Of a stretch of DNA of 64,000 nucleotides, positions 1 through 10,800 are shown piece by piece. The first letter of the stretch is position 1; each line of letters begins with the position of its first letter. The stretch lies in NCBI GenBank assembly GCA_964252015.1, contig CAXULW010000003.1, positions 62,001 through 126,000 on the forward strand. The letters are read 5' to 3'. Source of the stretch: CAXSBR01 sp964252015 (GTDB lineage: Bacteria > Actinomycetota > Actinomycetes > Mycobacteriales > Jatrophihabitantaceae). A program made the translations under genes and the position numbers. The notes beneath the pieces were generated by a model, which saw only the letters and a list, made by a program, of their open reading frames with translations, was not told where the DNA came from and did not search any database.

Positions 1-1
1 A

Positions 2-658
2 GCGGCGGTCCGGGGCGGACGCGACGCCGACACCGTCGCCGCGATCGCCGGCGGACTGCTCGGCGCCGCCTACGGAGCGTCGGCGGTACCGGCAGCGTGG
101 CGCCGGATCCTGCACGGGTGGCCGGGTCTGCGCTCCCGCGACCTGATCTCGCTGGGTAACGCGATCATCGACGGTGGACAGCCAGGCCAGTTCGACTTCA
201 GCTACACCGGCTACGGCGACCTGCACGCCCTCGCCCGCCACCCCCACGACGACCAGGTGTGGCTCGGTGCCATCGGGGCCTTGAGCGCGTTGCCTGCGGG
301 GGTGGACGCGGTGGTGTCGCTGTGCCGCATCGGCGACGGTCCCCCGGGCGTGGAGCTAGTCGAGGTGCGCCTGATCGACAGCGACGATCCGACGAAGAAC
401 CCGAACCTCGGCTTCGTCCTCGACGACGCCGTCGCCGCGGTGCAGGCGTTCCGCGCCGAAGGCCGCACGGTCCTCGTGCACTGCGTCCAGGCCCACAGCC
501 GCACCCCCACCGTCGGCGCGCTCTACGCCGTCCGCGCCTTTGGTATCGCACCCGAGGACGCCCTGCACGCGGTGACGGCGGCGTTGCCGTCCGCGCGTCC
601 GATCGAGGCGTTCCGCCGCGCCGTCCACGCGTCCGCGGCTGAGCACCCGGTCCGATAG
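2..658 (+). CDS. ADP-ribosylglycohydrolase C-terminus fused to tyrosine/dual-specificity phosphatase-like domain (5' partial)
   Basis: The reading frame enters from outside the window. The first residues, GGRDADTVAAIAGGLLGA, match the metal-binding C-terminal motif of the DraG/ADP-ribosylglycohydrolase family, which removes ADP-ribose from proteins or nucleic acids. After a linker the same frame continues into about 130 residues carrying VHCVQAHSRTP, the HCx5R(S/T)-like P-loop of cysteine phosphatases (HCxxxxSR here). An Asp-rich stretch upstream could hold the general acid. This shows a two-domain enzyme. That the phosphatase acts on ADP-ribose or a phospho-product is only inference. An internal start near 257 exists, but the uninterrupted frame back to base 2 and its DraG motif argue for one fusion protein. 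The next gene follows after 57 bases. Confidence 0.8.
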   Translation, partial: AAVRGGRDADTVAAIAGGLLGAAYGASAVPAAWRRILHGWPGLRSRDLISLGNAIIDGGQPGQFDFSYTGYGDLHALARHPHDDQVWLGAIGALSALPAGVDAVVSLCRIGDGPPGVELVEVRLIDSDDPTKNPNLGFVLDDAVAAVQAFRAEGRTVLVHCVQAHSRTPTVGALYAVRAFGIAPEDALHAVTAALPSARPIEAFRRAVHASAAEHPVR

Positions 659-715
659 ATCCGAAAACTGTCGTACCCCGGTGCGACGCTGTACTTGTCT
701 GGGAGGGCGATAACT

Positions 716-1165
716 ATGAGCGAGAAAATGTGGATCACGTCGCACGTCGAACGGCTCCTCGCCGACGAATGGAACGTCTGCCGGGTCCATGCCGACGGTG
801 ACGGGGACTACCCGTGGTCCCACGGCACCGCCATCGGCTGGGTCAGCGTCGTCGATGCCGGCGACGGTTTCATGCTCCGGGTCTGGGCCCACGCCGCGTA
901 TGACGTGAAGCCGTCGGCGAAGCTGCTGCGCGAGCTCAACGACATCCAGGTCCGTTCCTTGTCGACCGCGGTCTGCCTGGTCGGTCACATCGTGGGCGTG
1001 TCGCAGACCATCAGCGCCATCGGATTGACCCAGCCGGTACTGGCGCAGGCACTGACCGCAGTGCGCAACATCGCCGACGACATCGGGCTACTGCTGGCCG
1101 GGATGTACGGCGGACGCACCCCGCTCGAGCCCGCCGCCACCGCCGAGTCCGAGGACGCGGCCTGA
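716..1165 (+). CDS. YbjN / type III secretion chaperone-like protein
   Basis: 149 residues. The start at 716 is chosen over 695 because a GGGAGGG ribosome binding site sits 9 bases before it. The protein alternates strands and helices (WSHGTAIGWVSVVDAG, then a helix-rich half ending GLLLAGMYGG), as in actinobacterial YbjN-domain proteins, which fold like type III secretion chaperones and are usually annotated as sensory or chaperone-like. No catalytic residues are seen. It lies directly behind the glycohydrolase/phosphatase fusion on the same strand and may be cotranscribed with it. The family call rests on general pattern and is moderate. Confidence 0.5.
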   Translation: MSEKMWITSHVERLLADEWNVCRVHADGDGDYPWSHGTAIGWVSVVDAGDGFMLRVWAHAAYDVKPSAKLLRELNDIQVRSLSTAVCLVGHIVGVSQTISAIGLTQPVLAQALTAVRNIADDIGLLLAGMYGGRTPLEPAATAESEDAA

Positions 1166-1370
1166 CAATGCTCTGCTACATCGTGCTCGGTCTTGGTGAG
1201 TGCGTCGGGCCGGTTGCCGCCTGCTGGGCCGTGCTGGGCTCGTGAAGCCCAGTCGGGTCTGGCGCAGGTCTTCACGGTCCGCGGCGCGACGAGGCGAAGC
1301 CAGATTCCGGGAGTGGGTACCAGCAGTGATTGTGCTTGTGACACGACTCGGGCGGTGGGACGGTGATCTG

Positions 1371-2429
1371 GTGAAGGAGAGCCGAGGACCGTTACGTCTG
1401 GTGATCGCCATGGTCACAGCGTTACTCTGCGCGTGTTCGGGTGCCTCCACCCCGCCCAGCGCGGGGCGGTCGAGCTCAAAAGGTTTCCCGTCGACAACCT
1501 CTGCCCGATCTGTCGTTCGAACGGCGGACGTTGCCTCGCCGGGCTGCAACGGTAGCCGTACCACCCCGGGTTCACTTGCGCCGGCCGCCCGAGGCACGAA
1601 ATCGGTGCAGGTCCATTACCAACAGCTCGGCACCGGCTCCCACGTCGTGGTCCTCATTCACGGTGGCCCGGGCCTGGGCATGCCGCAGATGCTCAGCGAC
1701 TTCGCCCCGCTGACGAAGTATGGTTTGCGCGTCGTGTACTACGACCAGCGCGGCGTCGGCCGCAGCCCGGCCCCGGCCGATGTGGACTACAGCCCGGACG
1801 CATACGTCGCGGACCTCGAGGCGCTGCGGGTTCGCCTGGGAGTCCAGTGCCTCGACCTCGTCGGGCACTCCTGGGGCGGCGCGGTCGAGGCGCTCTACAC
1901 CGCCGCCCACCCGGACCACGTGCGCTCCCTGGTGGAGATCAACGGAACGCCGCTCGCGGACGGTCCCTTCTATCAAGGGATAGCGAACTTCCAGGCTCGG
2001 GAAAAGGCCCTCCAGGCGCGGCATCTCGTACCCAACCCTGTTCCCGAATCCGCTACCAATGGCAACTGTCGTGCTGAACTAACCGCGCTCGCCCCCGTCT
2101 ACGCACCGGACCCAACCCACCCCCAGGCCTACATTCCCCAGGGACCGGTGGCTTGCTCATCCGACGCCTCGAACATCACCAACGCCGACATGAGCACCGA
2201 CGACGTCCGGGTGCAGCAACTGCGAGCGGCGCTGGCCGGTTGGTCCGGACATGCTCTCGTCATCCAAGGCGCGGCGGACCCCTTCGGCCATCCATGGACC
2301 CTCGCCAACGCCGCTGAATACTCCGGAGCACAGGTGACTACGCGGGTAGTACCCCACGCCGGCCACATAGCGTGGCTGGACCACCCAACCCTGGTCGATC
2401 AGATCGGACGCTTTCTGCAGAGCCCATGA
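1371..2429 (+). CDS. Alpha/beta-hydrolase lipoprotein (proline iminopeptidase-like, S33)
   Basis: Chosen from GTG 1371, giving 352 residues that begin with a charged stretch, a hydrophobic core and a lipobox-like LLCAC at about residue 20, so the enzyme is probably exported and lipid-anchored. HGGPG supplies the oxyanion hole, GHSWGG the nucleophilic serine elbow, AADPFG the likely aspartate and PHAGHIAW the histidine. This is the arrangement of prolyl aminopeptidases and related S33 hydrolases. The open frame extends upstream to 1200, but that part has no export signal and reads like non-coding sequence. The gene is convergent with recD. The substrate is unknown. Confidence 0.8.
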   Translation: MKESRGPLRLVIAMVTALLCACSGASTPPSAGRSSSKGFPSTTSARSVVRTADVASPGCNGSRTTPGSLAPAARGTKSVQVHYQQLGTGSHVVVLIHGGPGLGMPQMLSDFAPLTKYGLRVVYYDQRGVGRSPAPADVDYSPDAYVADLEALRVRLGVQCLDLVGHSWGGAVEALYTAAHPDHVRSLVEINGTPLADGPFYQGIANFQAREKALQARHLVPNPVPESATNGNCRAELTALAPVYAPDPTHPQAYIPQGPVACSSDASNITNADMSTDDVRVQQLRAALAGWSGHALVIQGAADPFGHPWTLANAAEYSGAQVTTRVVPHAGHIAWLDHPTLVDQIGRFLQSP

Positions 2430-2641
2430 CGTGGTGCCGATCCTGTCCGCAGCCCACAGCACCTCGCGCGGAAACGCGTCTTCCATCCGCGGATATCGGT
2501 CCCCTAATTGGCGGGCGACACCTACGCCCATGGAGCCGCGGCAGTTGCAGCCGGCCCGATCACCGGTGATCCCAGGGTGTGCAGGTCGCCCTCGCTTTCG
2601 ATGTAGGTCATGTCGTTCGCCGAACGGGACCGGACGTGGGA
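2430..2641. other. Intergenic spacer between convergent genes
   Basis: No supported gene. A small GTTCG/CGAAC palindrome near 2613-2624 is the only structure I noticed. No clear terminator is visible. Confidence 0.4.
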
Positions 2642-4543
2642 TCACTTGAGCGGGATTGCTGACGCGGAGACGGGGACGAGAGGGCCGTTGAGGCGATCTC
2701 GCAGGCCCGTGGCGCGGGCGATAGGGCGGTGCACACTTTCGAGAACAGAGTCGGCCGAACCGATGAGCCGGACCTCGGACGCGGCGCGGGTGATCGCGGT
2801 GTAGAACGTCTGTCGGGTGGCCAGGGGTGAGGACGCCAAGGGCAGCAGGACGGTCACGGACTCGAACTGGCTACCCTGCGCTCGGTGCACGGTCATGACG
2901 TGCAGCGGGCGCACGTCACCGAGCCGCACAAGCGGCAGCACGACCGGCGACCCACCGCGCCGGAAGGCGGCTACGAGGTCGTCACCCTGTTGCACGACGA
3001 CGCCGGTGTCGCCGTTGTAGAGGCCGACCTCGTAGTCGTTGGACGTGATGAGCAGCGGCTGCCCGGCGTACCGCCCGTCACTGCGCGCTTCGACGTCCGA
3101 CGCGAGCCACCGTTCGATCAGGTCAGTCCAGTGGCGCACGCCGCGGGGTCCGGCGCGGTGGGCGCAGAGCACGCGGTGCTGGTCGAGCGCGTCCAAGGCA
3201 TCGATCACGTCGCCGGCCCGGGCTGCAGCGATCATCGCGCTCTCGTGTCGGACCACCGTCGCACGGGTATCGGCCAGGGCGGTGCCGGCCACGAACACGT
3301 CGTCGCCAACCTCGTCGAAGCGCAGCCCGATCGGGTTCGAACGCAGCAGCTGCAGTACATCCGTACCGAGCCCGGCTCGGACCAACGAGGCGAGCTCGCC
3401 GATCGGCCCGCCCGCGTCGAAGCGGTGGACGGTTCGCAGCCGGGCCACCGACTCGCGCAGGTGTGCGTTGGGCGCGTCGGCCCGTTCCTCGGAGGGCACC
3501 CCGTCGGTGGCGAAAGCGAGGCGAGCCCGGAACGACGCGGTTATCGGCCCGACGTCATTCGGGTCGACCAGATCGCCGAGGACCGCGCCGGCCTCGACCG
3601 ACGCGAGCTGGTCCGGATCGCCGACCAACACAAGCCGGGTCGCCGGGGCGAGGGCCTCGAGCAGACGCGCCATGAGCGTCAGCGACACCATCGAACTCTC
3701 ATCGACGACCACGACGTCGAAGGGCAGGTGGTTGGTTCGGTCGTGGCGGAACCGGCTCGAGGAGCCCGGGCGCCAGCCGAGCAGCCGGTGCAGGGTCGAC
3801 GCGGACAGCTGGGCGAGGACGGCCCGATCGTCCGCGGTCAGTCGACCGGTCGCGGAGTGGACTGCTTCTTCCAGCCGGGCCGCCGCCTTGCCCGTCGGTG
3901 CGGCTAGCGCCACCCGCAGTCCCGGTCCGAGCCGTCGCTCGAGCACCGTGACCAGTTGGGCGACGGTCGTGGTCTTGCCGGTGCCCGGGCCGCCTGCGAT
4001 GACCGACACCCGCGACAGTGCGGCCACGGCGACGGCGAGTCGTTGATCGGGTGCCGTGCCGTCGTCGAACAGTGAATCGAGGTCGGCCCGCAACAGCAAA
4101 GGGTCGACGTCGGACGGGCGGTCCGCGCTCCGTCGCAGCAGGTCGTCGGCGATCTGCACCTCCTGCCGCCAATAGCGATCAAGCCACAGTCGCGAGCCGA
4201 CCATCTGCAGCGGTGGACCGCCCGCCGTACCGGTGACGAGAGGGCTCGCCGTGCAGGCATCGATCCAACCGTCCAGCACCGGCCAGGGCAGATCCACCGT
4301 AAGTTCCTCGGCGTCGTCGGTGTCCGGGGAGATGGTGTCGGCCGCATCGGCCAGGTCGAGCACGACCGATCCGTTGCGGGTGCCGCGCACGGTCAACGCC
4401 GCCGCCACCAGGACGCGGTCGTCGCTCTCCCCCACCAGCGTGCCCAGCCGCTCGGCCACGTGCACGTCTGCGGGCGCGAGTACGCCGGCGTCGCCGAAGG
4501 TGGCCAGCAGCCCGCTCGCGCGCAGTGCGGTCAGCCGGGTCAT
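2642..4543 (-). CDS. recD: Exodeoxyribonuclease V alpha subunit, RecD helicase
   Basis: 633 residues from ATG 4543, which overlaps the recB stop in an ATGA. RecD is the fast 5'-3' helicase motor of the RecBCD double-strand-break repair complex. Visible motifs are Walker A GGPGTGKTTT at about residue 190, the DESS box (VVVDESSMV), a Q/R-rich linker region, TVHRAQGSQFESV and LYTAITRA near the C-terminus, all in the standard RecD order. The N-terminus is short, as in mycobacterial RecD. It is last in the recC-recB-recD operon. The longer frame reaching back to 4660 runs into recB and is not used. Confidence 0.95.
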   Translation of the reverse strand: MTRLTALRASGLLATFGDAGVLAPADVHVAERLGTLVGESDDRVLVAAALTVRGTRNGSVVLDLADAADTISPDTDDAEELTVDLPWPVLDGWIDACTASPLVTGTAGGPPLQMVGSRLWLDRYWRQEVQIADDLLRRSADRPSDVDPLLLRADLDSLFDDGTAPDQRLAVAVAALSRVSVIAGGPGTGKTTTVAQLVTVLERRLGPGLRVALAAPTGKAAARLEEAVHSATGRLTADDRAVLAQLSASTLHRLLGWRPGSSSRFRHDRTNHLPFDVVVVDESSMVSLTLMARLLEALAPATRLVLVGDPDQLASVEAGAVLGDLVDPNDVGPITASFRARLAFATDGVPSEERADAPNAHLRESVARLRTVHRFDAGGPIGELASLVRAGLGTDVLQLLRSNPIGLRFDEVGDDVFVAGTALADTRATVVRHESAMIAAARAGDVIDALDALDQHRVLCAHRAGPRGVRHWTDLIERWLASDVEARSDGRYAGQPLLITSNDYEVGLYNGDTGVVVQQGDDLVAAFRRGGSPVVLPLVRLGDVRPLHVMTVHRAQGSQFESVTVLLPLASSPLATRQTFYTAITRAASEVRLIGSADSVLESVHRPIARATGLRDRLNGPLVPVSASAIPLK

Positions 4544-7500
4544 GCCGCCGCCGCTCCGTGGGCCAGTACGTCCGATACCGCGACGACCAGCGACGCGGGT
4601 GGCCGCCACACGAACACGCCGGGCACGGTGCCGTCGGAGGACACCACGTCCGGGCCGCACATGCCCCGCAGGAACAGGTACAGCACACCGCCGAGGTGTC
4701 GTGCGGGGTCGTAGTCGGGCAGCCGCCAGCGCAGGAAGCGGTGCAGCGCAGCGTCATAGAGCAGCGCCTGCAACGGGTAGTGCGCGTGCAGCATCGCCTC
4801 GGCCATGGCCTCGGTTCGGTAGTCCCATGCCGTCAACGGTTCGTCGAACACCCCGAGACGGTTGGTCTTGTAGTCCACGACCAGGTAACGGCCATCGACG
4901 CGGAGCACCGCGTCGATGCTGCCGCCGAGGTAGCCCCGAAGCGCGGCGTCGGCGACGATCGGATCCTCGAGCAGGTCGGCGTAGGGCCGGAGCGGATCGT
5001 CGGCCGGGAGGTGCGCGCGCAGCAGGGGGGCGAGCTCGCGCAGCTGCGTCATCCCGTTGGGCCGGTCGCCGCCGCGCAGCGGGAGTTCGAAGTCCAGTTC
5101 CACCAGTCGGTCGGACGGCGGGATGTCAACGAGTGCGCGTCCACCGGCGAGCGCTCCGAGCGGTGTCCGCAGCGCCGGCAGCAGTCCGTCGGTCAGGTCG
5201 TCGATGGTCAGCCCCGCGAATGCGGTTCGGGACATGTGCGCCGCGATCTGTGCGCGGACCTCGTCGGCCAGGTCGCTCGCGGTCGGGTCGACCTGTTCGA
5301 GGACGGCGTGGACGAGCGTGCCGAAGGATGTTCCGCCGGGCAGCGCGGCCATGGGGGACGGCACGTCGCGCATTCCCGAGCGTGCGGTGCTGTCCGGTGC
5401 CGGCGTCGCGGGTTCGTCGTCCTTCACCTCGATCTCGGGTTCGCTGCTGATCGCCGGCGTCACGTCGTGGGCTCCGGCGGTGAGCGCGCTGTAAGACGTC
5501 CGTCGCCAGGACGCGTCCACGGTCCGAGCGAACACCGCGAGTGCGAGGTCATCGGCGGACTGCGTCGCCTTCTGCCAGCGCCGCGGTTGGCGTGGGGCAA
5601 CCGGGGTGACCGACAAACACCCGGCGACCGAGCGGGACGTGAACCGGGTCAGCGCCGCCGCATCGTTCGGTACGGCCACCCGTTCGGCCACCGACGACGC
5701 GGGATCATCCGCCAGCAGCAACCGATGCAGCGGAGCGCACTCGGTGTTGCGGGAACTCGGCGCCCACCACGCAGTGACCTGCGCCTGGGCCCGGGTCAGG
5801 GCCACGTAAAGCAGGCGGAGGTCTTCACCGAACTGCTCGCTCTTGTCGCGCTGTTGGTCCGCCTTGAACCCGGCCGCCGTCGGTCCGCCGACGTTGCGCA
5901 CACGGCGCTCGCCGCGATGGAACAGCGGGATGTCGGGGTCGAAGACGAAACGATCCCAAGCGAACGGGACGAAGACGATCGGGAACTCGAGCCCTTTGCT
6001 GGCGTGGACGGTGACGACCTGCACCGCGGCGGCGTCCGAGTCGAGCCGGCGGCTGCGCTCCACGGACGAGTCCTCGTCGGATTCGTCCACCCGGCGTCGC
6101 AGCCATTCCAGGCTCGCGGTCAGGCCGAGCTGGTCCGCCATAGCCGCGGCGTGCAGCGCCTCGCCTACGTGCCGCAGGTCGGTCAGACGCCGTTCCCCGT
6201 CGATCTGGGCCAGCAGTCGGGCCGGGACCTGTTCCCGGCGGCTGACTGCTTCGAACAGCGCCGCGATCCCGCGTTCGGACAGCACGGACAACCAGAACCG
6301 AACCCGCAACCCCAGGTCGTCCACGTCGTTGTGTTCCAGCCCGGCCGCGTCCCACCCCACAAAGGCGCTGATGGCCAGGCGACGCAGACGGGCCGCCCGG
6401 TGTGGTTGTTCCAGGGCCTCGAGCAGCGCGACCCAGTCAGCGCCGGCGGGCGTGCGGAACACGCTGGATGTGGTGCGCTGCACCGACGGCACACCCGCGG
6501 TCAGCAGGGCGGCGTGCACGAGATCGAGTTGCGCCCCGGTGCGCACGATCACCGCGATGTCGCCCGGTTGGACGGGCCGGGCGGGCGAGCCGTCGCGTGG
6601 CGTGAGCAGTGCTCTCGAGGCCAGCCGGTCGATGACACAGTTCACGACATCAGCCGTGACTAGGTCGCGGGCCGGCGCGACCATCAACGAGCGAATGTTC
6701 CCTCGCGGGATGACCCGGATCCGCACGGGTGCTTCGGAGCTGTCGAGCGCGCGACCGGTATGCGCCGCCGAGACCGGTTGCACGACAATCCGCGGGTCGC
6801 CCAACGCCGCCCCGCGGAACAGCGCCTGCAGGCCGAGCAACAAGTCAGGGTCGCTGCGCCAGTTCTGCGCCAGCGTGGCGTGATGGTCGGCGATCTCGGC
6901 CGCGGCCAGATAGGCGTTGACGTCGGCGCCGCGGAACGCGTAAATGGCCTGCTTCGGATCGCCGATGAGCACGAGCGTGGCGTGACCGTGGAACGCCAAT
7001 CGCAGGATGTCCCACTGGACCGGGTCGGTGTCCTGGAACTCGTCGACCAGCACGATCCGGTACCGGTCACGCAAACGCTGAGCCGCGGCCGGCCCGGAGC
7101 GCGGGTCGGCCAGCGTGGCCTGCAGGCGGGTCAGCAGGTCGTCGAAGCTCAGCAGGTGGCGATCACGCTTGCGCCGCTCGACCTCTTGGCGAATGGCCTG
7201 GGCGAATCTGAGACGCAGCTCAGGCGTGTCGTCCTTCGGGTTGCCTTCGGCGACCAGTTCGGCCAACCCGTCGCGGATGACGGCGTGCGCGAGTGTCGTG
7301 GCTTCCGTCACCGACAGCGGCGGGACGCCGGCACCGGCGCGACCCCACTTGCGCAGATAGAGGTCTTCGACAACTTCCACGGTCAGATCGTCGAGATTCT
7401 CGACCAGGACGGCGGCCGCGTCGGAGTCACCGGCGGTGCCGAGACCGCTCAGCACCTGCAGGCAGAACTCGTGCGTGGTGGCCACCGTCGCCGAGTCGAA

Positions 7501-7854
7501 GGACGCGAGCGCCTCGGTGAGCCGAAAGCGGCGGGTTGCGGTCTCTACGTCGGTTCCAGTGGCGAGGTACGCCAACAGCGAGTCGGACGACGCCCGGGCG
7601 GTGACGGGGTCGACGAGCCCGTCCCGGGCGGTGACGAGCCGTTCCCGGACGCGATCACGTAACTCCTGCGTGGCCGCTCGTCCGAAGGTCACGACGAGCA
7701 ACTCGTCCAGTCGCGCTACTCCCTCGGCGACGTAACGGGTGACCAGTCCGGCGATGGTGAAGGTCTTGCCGGTGCCGGCGCTGGCTTCGAGCACCGTGGT
7801 GCCGTCAGGCAGTGGGCCCAGCAGGTCGAACGGCACCACCGGCGGGGCGGTCAT
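4540..7854 (-). CDS. recB: Exodeoxyribonuclease V beta subunit, RecB helicase-nuclease
   Basis: 1104 residues from ATG 7854, which overlaps the recC stop in an ATGA. RecB is the 3'-5' SF1 helicase and the only nuclease of RecBCD. The N-terminus carries Walker A EASAGTGKTFT at about residue 20, then a UvrD-type DEFQDTDPVQW Walker B, IGDPKQAIYAFRGAD, VHASKGLEFPIVF and ALTRA. The C-terminal nuclease domain shows DAVLR and VVDYKTN, the PD-(D/E)XK active site of RecB. All expected catalytic residues are present. A start 84 bases upstream is possible but would overlap recC more. Confidence 0.95.
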   Translation of the reverse strand: MTAPPVVPFDLLGPLPDGTTVLEASAGTGKTFTIAGLVTRYVAEGVARLDELLVVTFGRAATQELRDRVRERLVTARDGLVDPVTARASSDSLLAYLATGTDVETATRRFRLTEALASFDSATVATTHEFCLQVLSGLGTAGDSDAAAVLVENLDDLTVEVVEDLYLRKWGRAGAGVPPLSVTEATTLAHAVIRDGLAELVAEGNPKDDTPELRLRFAQAIRQEVERRKRDRHLLSFDDLLTRLQATLADPRSGPAAAQRLRDRYRIVLVDEFQDTDPVQWDILRLAFHGHATLVLIGDPKQAIYAFRGADVNAYLAAAEIADHHATLAQNWRSDPDLLLGLQALFRGAALGDPRIVVQPVSAAHTGRALDSSEAPVRIRVIPRGNIRSLMVAPARDLVTADVVNCVIDRLASRALLTPRDGSPARPVQPGDIAVIVRTGAQLDLVHAALLTAGVPSVQRTTSSVFRTPAGADWVALLEALEQPHRAARLRRLAISAFVGWDAAGLEHNDVDDLGLRVRFWLSVLSERGIAALFEAVSRREQVPARLLAQIDGERRLTDLRHVGEALHAAAMADQLGLTASLEWLRRRVDESDEDSSVERSRRLDSDAAAVQVVTVHASKGLEFPIVFVPFAWDRFVFDPDIPLFHRGERRVRNVGGPTAAGFKADQQRDKSEQFGEDLRLLYVALTRAQAQVTAWWAPSSRNTECAPLHRLLLADDPASSVAERVAVPNDAAALTRFTSRSVAGCLSVTPVAPRQPRRWQKATQSADDLALAVFARTVDASWRRTSYSALTAGAHDVTPAISSEPEIEVKDDEPATPAPDSTARSGMRDVPSPMAALPGGTSFGTLVHAVLEQVDPTASDLADEVRAQIAAHMSRTAFAGLTIDDLTDGLLPALRTPLGALAGGRALVDIPPSDRLVELDFELPLRGGDRPNGMTQLRELAPLLRAHLPADDPLRPYADLLEDPIVADAALRGYLGGSIDAVLRVDGRYLVVDYKTNRLGVFDEPLTAWDYRTEAMAEAMLHAHYPLQALLYDAALHRFLRWRLPDYDPARHLGGVLYLFLRGMCGPDVVSSDGTVPGVFVWRPPASLVVAVSDVLAHGAAAA

Positions 7855-10800
7855 GGCCGCACGTCGATCTCGGCGTCGAGCAGGGGCGTCCACAACCGTC
7901 GGGCCAGAACGGCGAAGCGTGTCGTCTCGCTCGGCCAACCGTCATCCAGGGCGGCGGTTAACGCGGCGAAGGGCACCTTCCCGCCGAAGACGAGCTGGTG
8001 CTCGGGTTCGGCGTTCTCGTTCTTGAAGCGGTCCGCCTGCCACTTTCCGCTCGCCGCCGCGGCGGCCATGGTGACGTCGTCTCCCCGGTACCGACGGTCG
8101 GCATACGCCTCAGACGTGGCGGCGGCCATCGGCAATGGCTCGCGCAGCCCGGCGTCACGCAACGCGATCAACTCAGTCAGCACGCTCCGAGCCGTCACGG
8201 TGTCGACGCCACGAATCAGTGCCCGGCGCGCCCCGCCCCGGTAGCGGCCGACCGTCACCGACTGCAGTCCGTCGTCGTCGAGCGTGGCCACGACAGCGAG
8301 ATGCCGAACCCACGCGGCCAAGCGATGTCGGCCCGACAGACTGGAGTAAGCGACGGAGAGAATGTTGCTGCCGCGCACGCCGCCGACCGTGCCGGACAAC
8401 GTCCTTCCACCGTCGAGGTTGAGAGCGACGTCCACGGACCGCGGCGCGATCGCGCGCTCGAGCAAGCACGCCCCGAGCAGCGCGTCGACATTCACGGCGA
8501 CTCGCTGCAGCGTGGCGTGCCCGAGCGGGCCGGGCGGCAGTTCGCCCCGGCGCCATTCGATATCGACGCAGGTCTCGATCGCCATCCCGGCGAGCCGATT
8601 ACGCAGGACCCGATCGCCGATCGCCCACGTTTGCAGGCCATCGAGCTCTACCGGCAACGCGTCGGCGGGATCGTCGTCCTCGTCGTACGTGCTAATCCCC
8701 AACCGCTGGCGCAGGAAAGCCCGGGCGGGGTGCTGGAGGAAACGGACGAGATCCTCCAGGTCAACGGCCCGGCTCGCGGCCGCGTCGAGTGGTTCCGACA
8801 CCAGCGGCGGCACGGGGTGACGTTGGCCCGACGCCGCGCGAGCACCGGCCAGACCGGAGGGGTCGAACGAGAACGCTGTATCGACGCCCAGAGCTCCCCC
8901 GATGAAGTTGCGTGCGTCGAACGGTTGCAGCGGTTGACGCACGATCACGTGGTCACGTCCGCGGCCGCCGTCGGGCGCCTGCGCGCTCGCGTCGACCGCG
9001 TCGAGCAATTCGCTCAGCGGCACGCACGGCGGCACCTCGGCCCCACTGCGCGGGTCCGCGCCGGTATAGGTGATGACGAGATGTTCTCCGGCGGCGCAGA
9101 TCGCGTCCAGGAACAGTTGCCGGTCCTCGCTGCGCACGTCGCGCTCGCCGATGCGGGGGTCGCGGGCCAGCACGTCGTCACCGTCGACCAGGCCGTGACG
9201 GGGGAACGAGCCGTCGTCCATGCCCACCAGGCAGACAACGCGGTGCGGCACGGAACGCATCGGGACGAGGGTGCAGACCGTCAACGTGCCGGTGCGGAAG
9301 TTGGCCCGGGTCGGGCGCCCAGCCAATCGGCCCGCGAGCAGGGCGGCGATGTCCGCGCGGGTGAGATCGACGTCGGTGTCACCGGCGGCTTCGGCGATGT
9401 CGGCCAGTTCACCCCTCAGCTGTGCCGCTTGCCAGGCTTGGTCGGGTTCGCCGAGGCTGAGGACGAGTTCGCCGAGTAACGCGGCCCATTGCGGCACGGT
9501 GCGTCGCTGCTCGAGCGCCCGCACCGCATGATCGACGCGGTCGAGCAATTCCGCGAAGCGCCCGGCGAGCTCGATGTCGCCGCTGTCGACGTCATCCAGC
9601 GGCAGCACCGCGCCGATCCACTGATCGCTCTCCTCCATCGCCACACCGAGCAGGATCCGGTCGAGCGCGGAACGCCACGTGTCCTGCGCGATGGCGCCGA
9701 GCCCGTACGGCGCACGGTGGGCCGAGTCAAGGCCCCAGCGCGCGTTGGCCGCCGTCGCCCAGTCCCGCAGCTGCCCGATGTCGTCGTCGGTGAAGGCAAA
9801 CCGGGTGCGGACGGCCTGGTCGCCGGCGAGGTCGAGAAGCTGAGTTGCCGTGACCCGGTTGGCGGCAAGTTCGAGCAGCTGGCTGAGCAGGCTGAGCAGC
9901 GGGTTGGTCTGTCGCAGTGATCTATCGGCCAGACGGACCCGCAGGCGCGCCCCGGGGTGACCGCTGCGTTCGTCGGTCATGCCGAAGCTGGCCGCCACCA
10001 GCGGCGCGAACGCCTCCACATCCGGGCACATGATGAGAATGTCGCGCGGTTCCAGGGTGTAGTCCTTCGCCAGCAGTCCCAGCACGGCCTCGCGCACGAC
10101 TTCGACCTGGCGGGCTCGGCCGTGACACGCGTGCACGGTGAGGCTGTGATCGTCCTTGTCTGCCGTGGTGCGCGTGGCCGGCACGACGTCTTGTGCGAGT
10201 TCGGTCTGCAAGCGGCCGAGGATGGTGTCTGGGCGGGGGCCGAGGTCGTGGTGGGAGTCGCTCGCCACATCCGGAAGGAGTTGCTGCAGTTCGCGGATGT
10301 CCCGGGACATCGACACGAGCAGCGGATTGCGTACCCACTCGTTGGCGCGATCGTCGCGTCGTCTCGTGGAATGGAGGCCCACTTGCCTTGTCGCGTCCCA
10401 CAACGCCGGCGACGGATGATTGAGCCAGAGGTGGATCCCCCGATGCTCAGCAAGAGCGTCCAGTACCGCGACGCGCGACGGCGAAATTCGGGTGGCGCCG
10501 AAGATCGAGAAACGTTGGGGAAGGTCGATCTGCTGCGGGTGCGCCCGGAGCGCGTCGCACGCGGAGTCGAGCAGCTCTGCCGGTGACGGGCCCAGCACCT
10601 GCCGAAGAAGGCGCCACAGCTCGGGCTGCCACGTCAGGTCCGCCGGCAACGGCGTTCGGTCACCCTGCTCGTCCTTGCCGTCACTCCAGGCGGTGAGCAT
10701 CGCGGGCCGCGCGTCGGAATAGCTGGCGAAGTGGCGCGCCAGCTTGCTGGCCACGGCAAAACGTCGCCCGCGGTCGGTCCCACCGATACCGAGGTGGACC

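Noticed and set aside
2885..4046. Long plus-strand frames (up to 340 residues) opposite recD, and similar ones opposite recB and recC
   Set aside because: Antisense shadows of GC-rich codons over genes with intact catalytic motifs.
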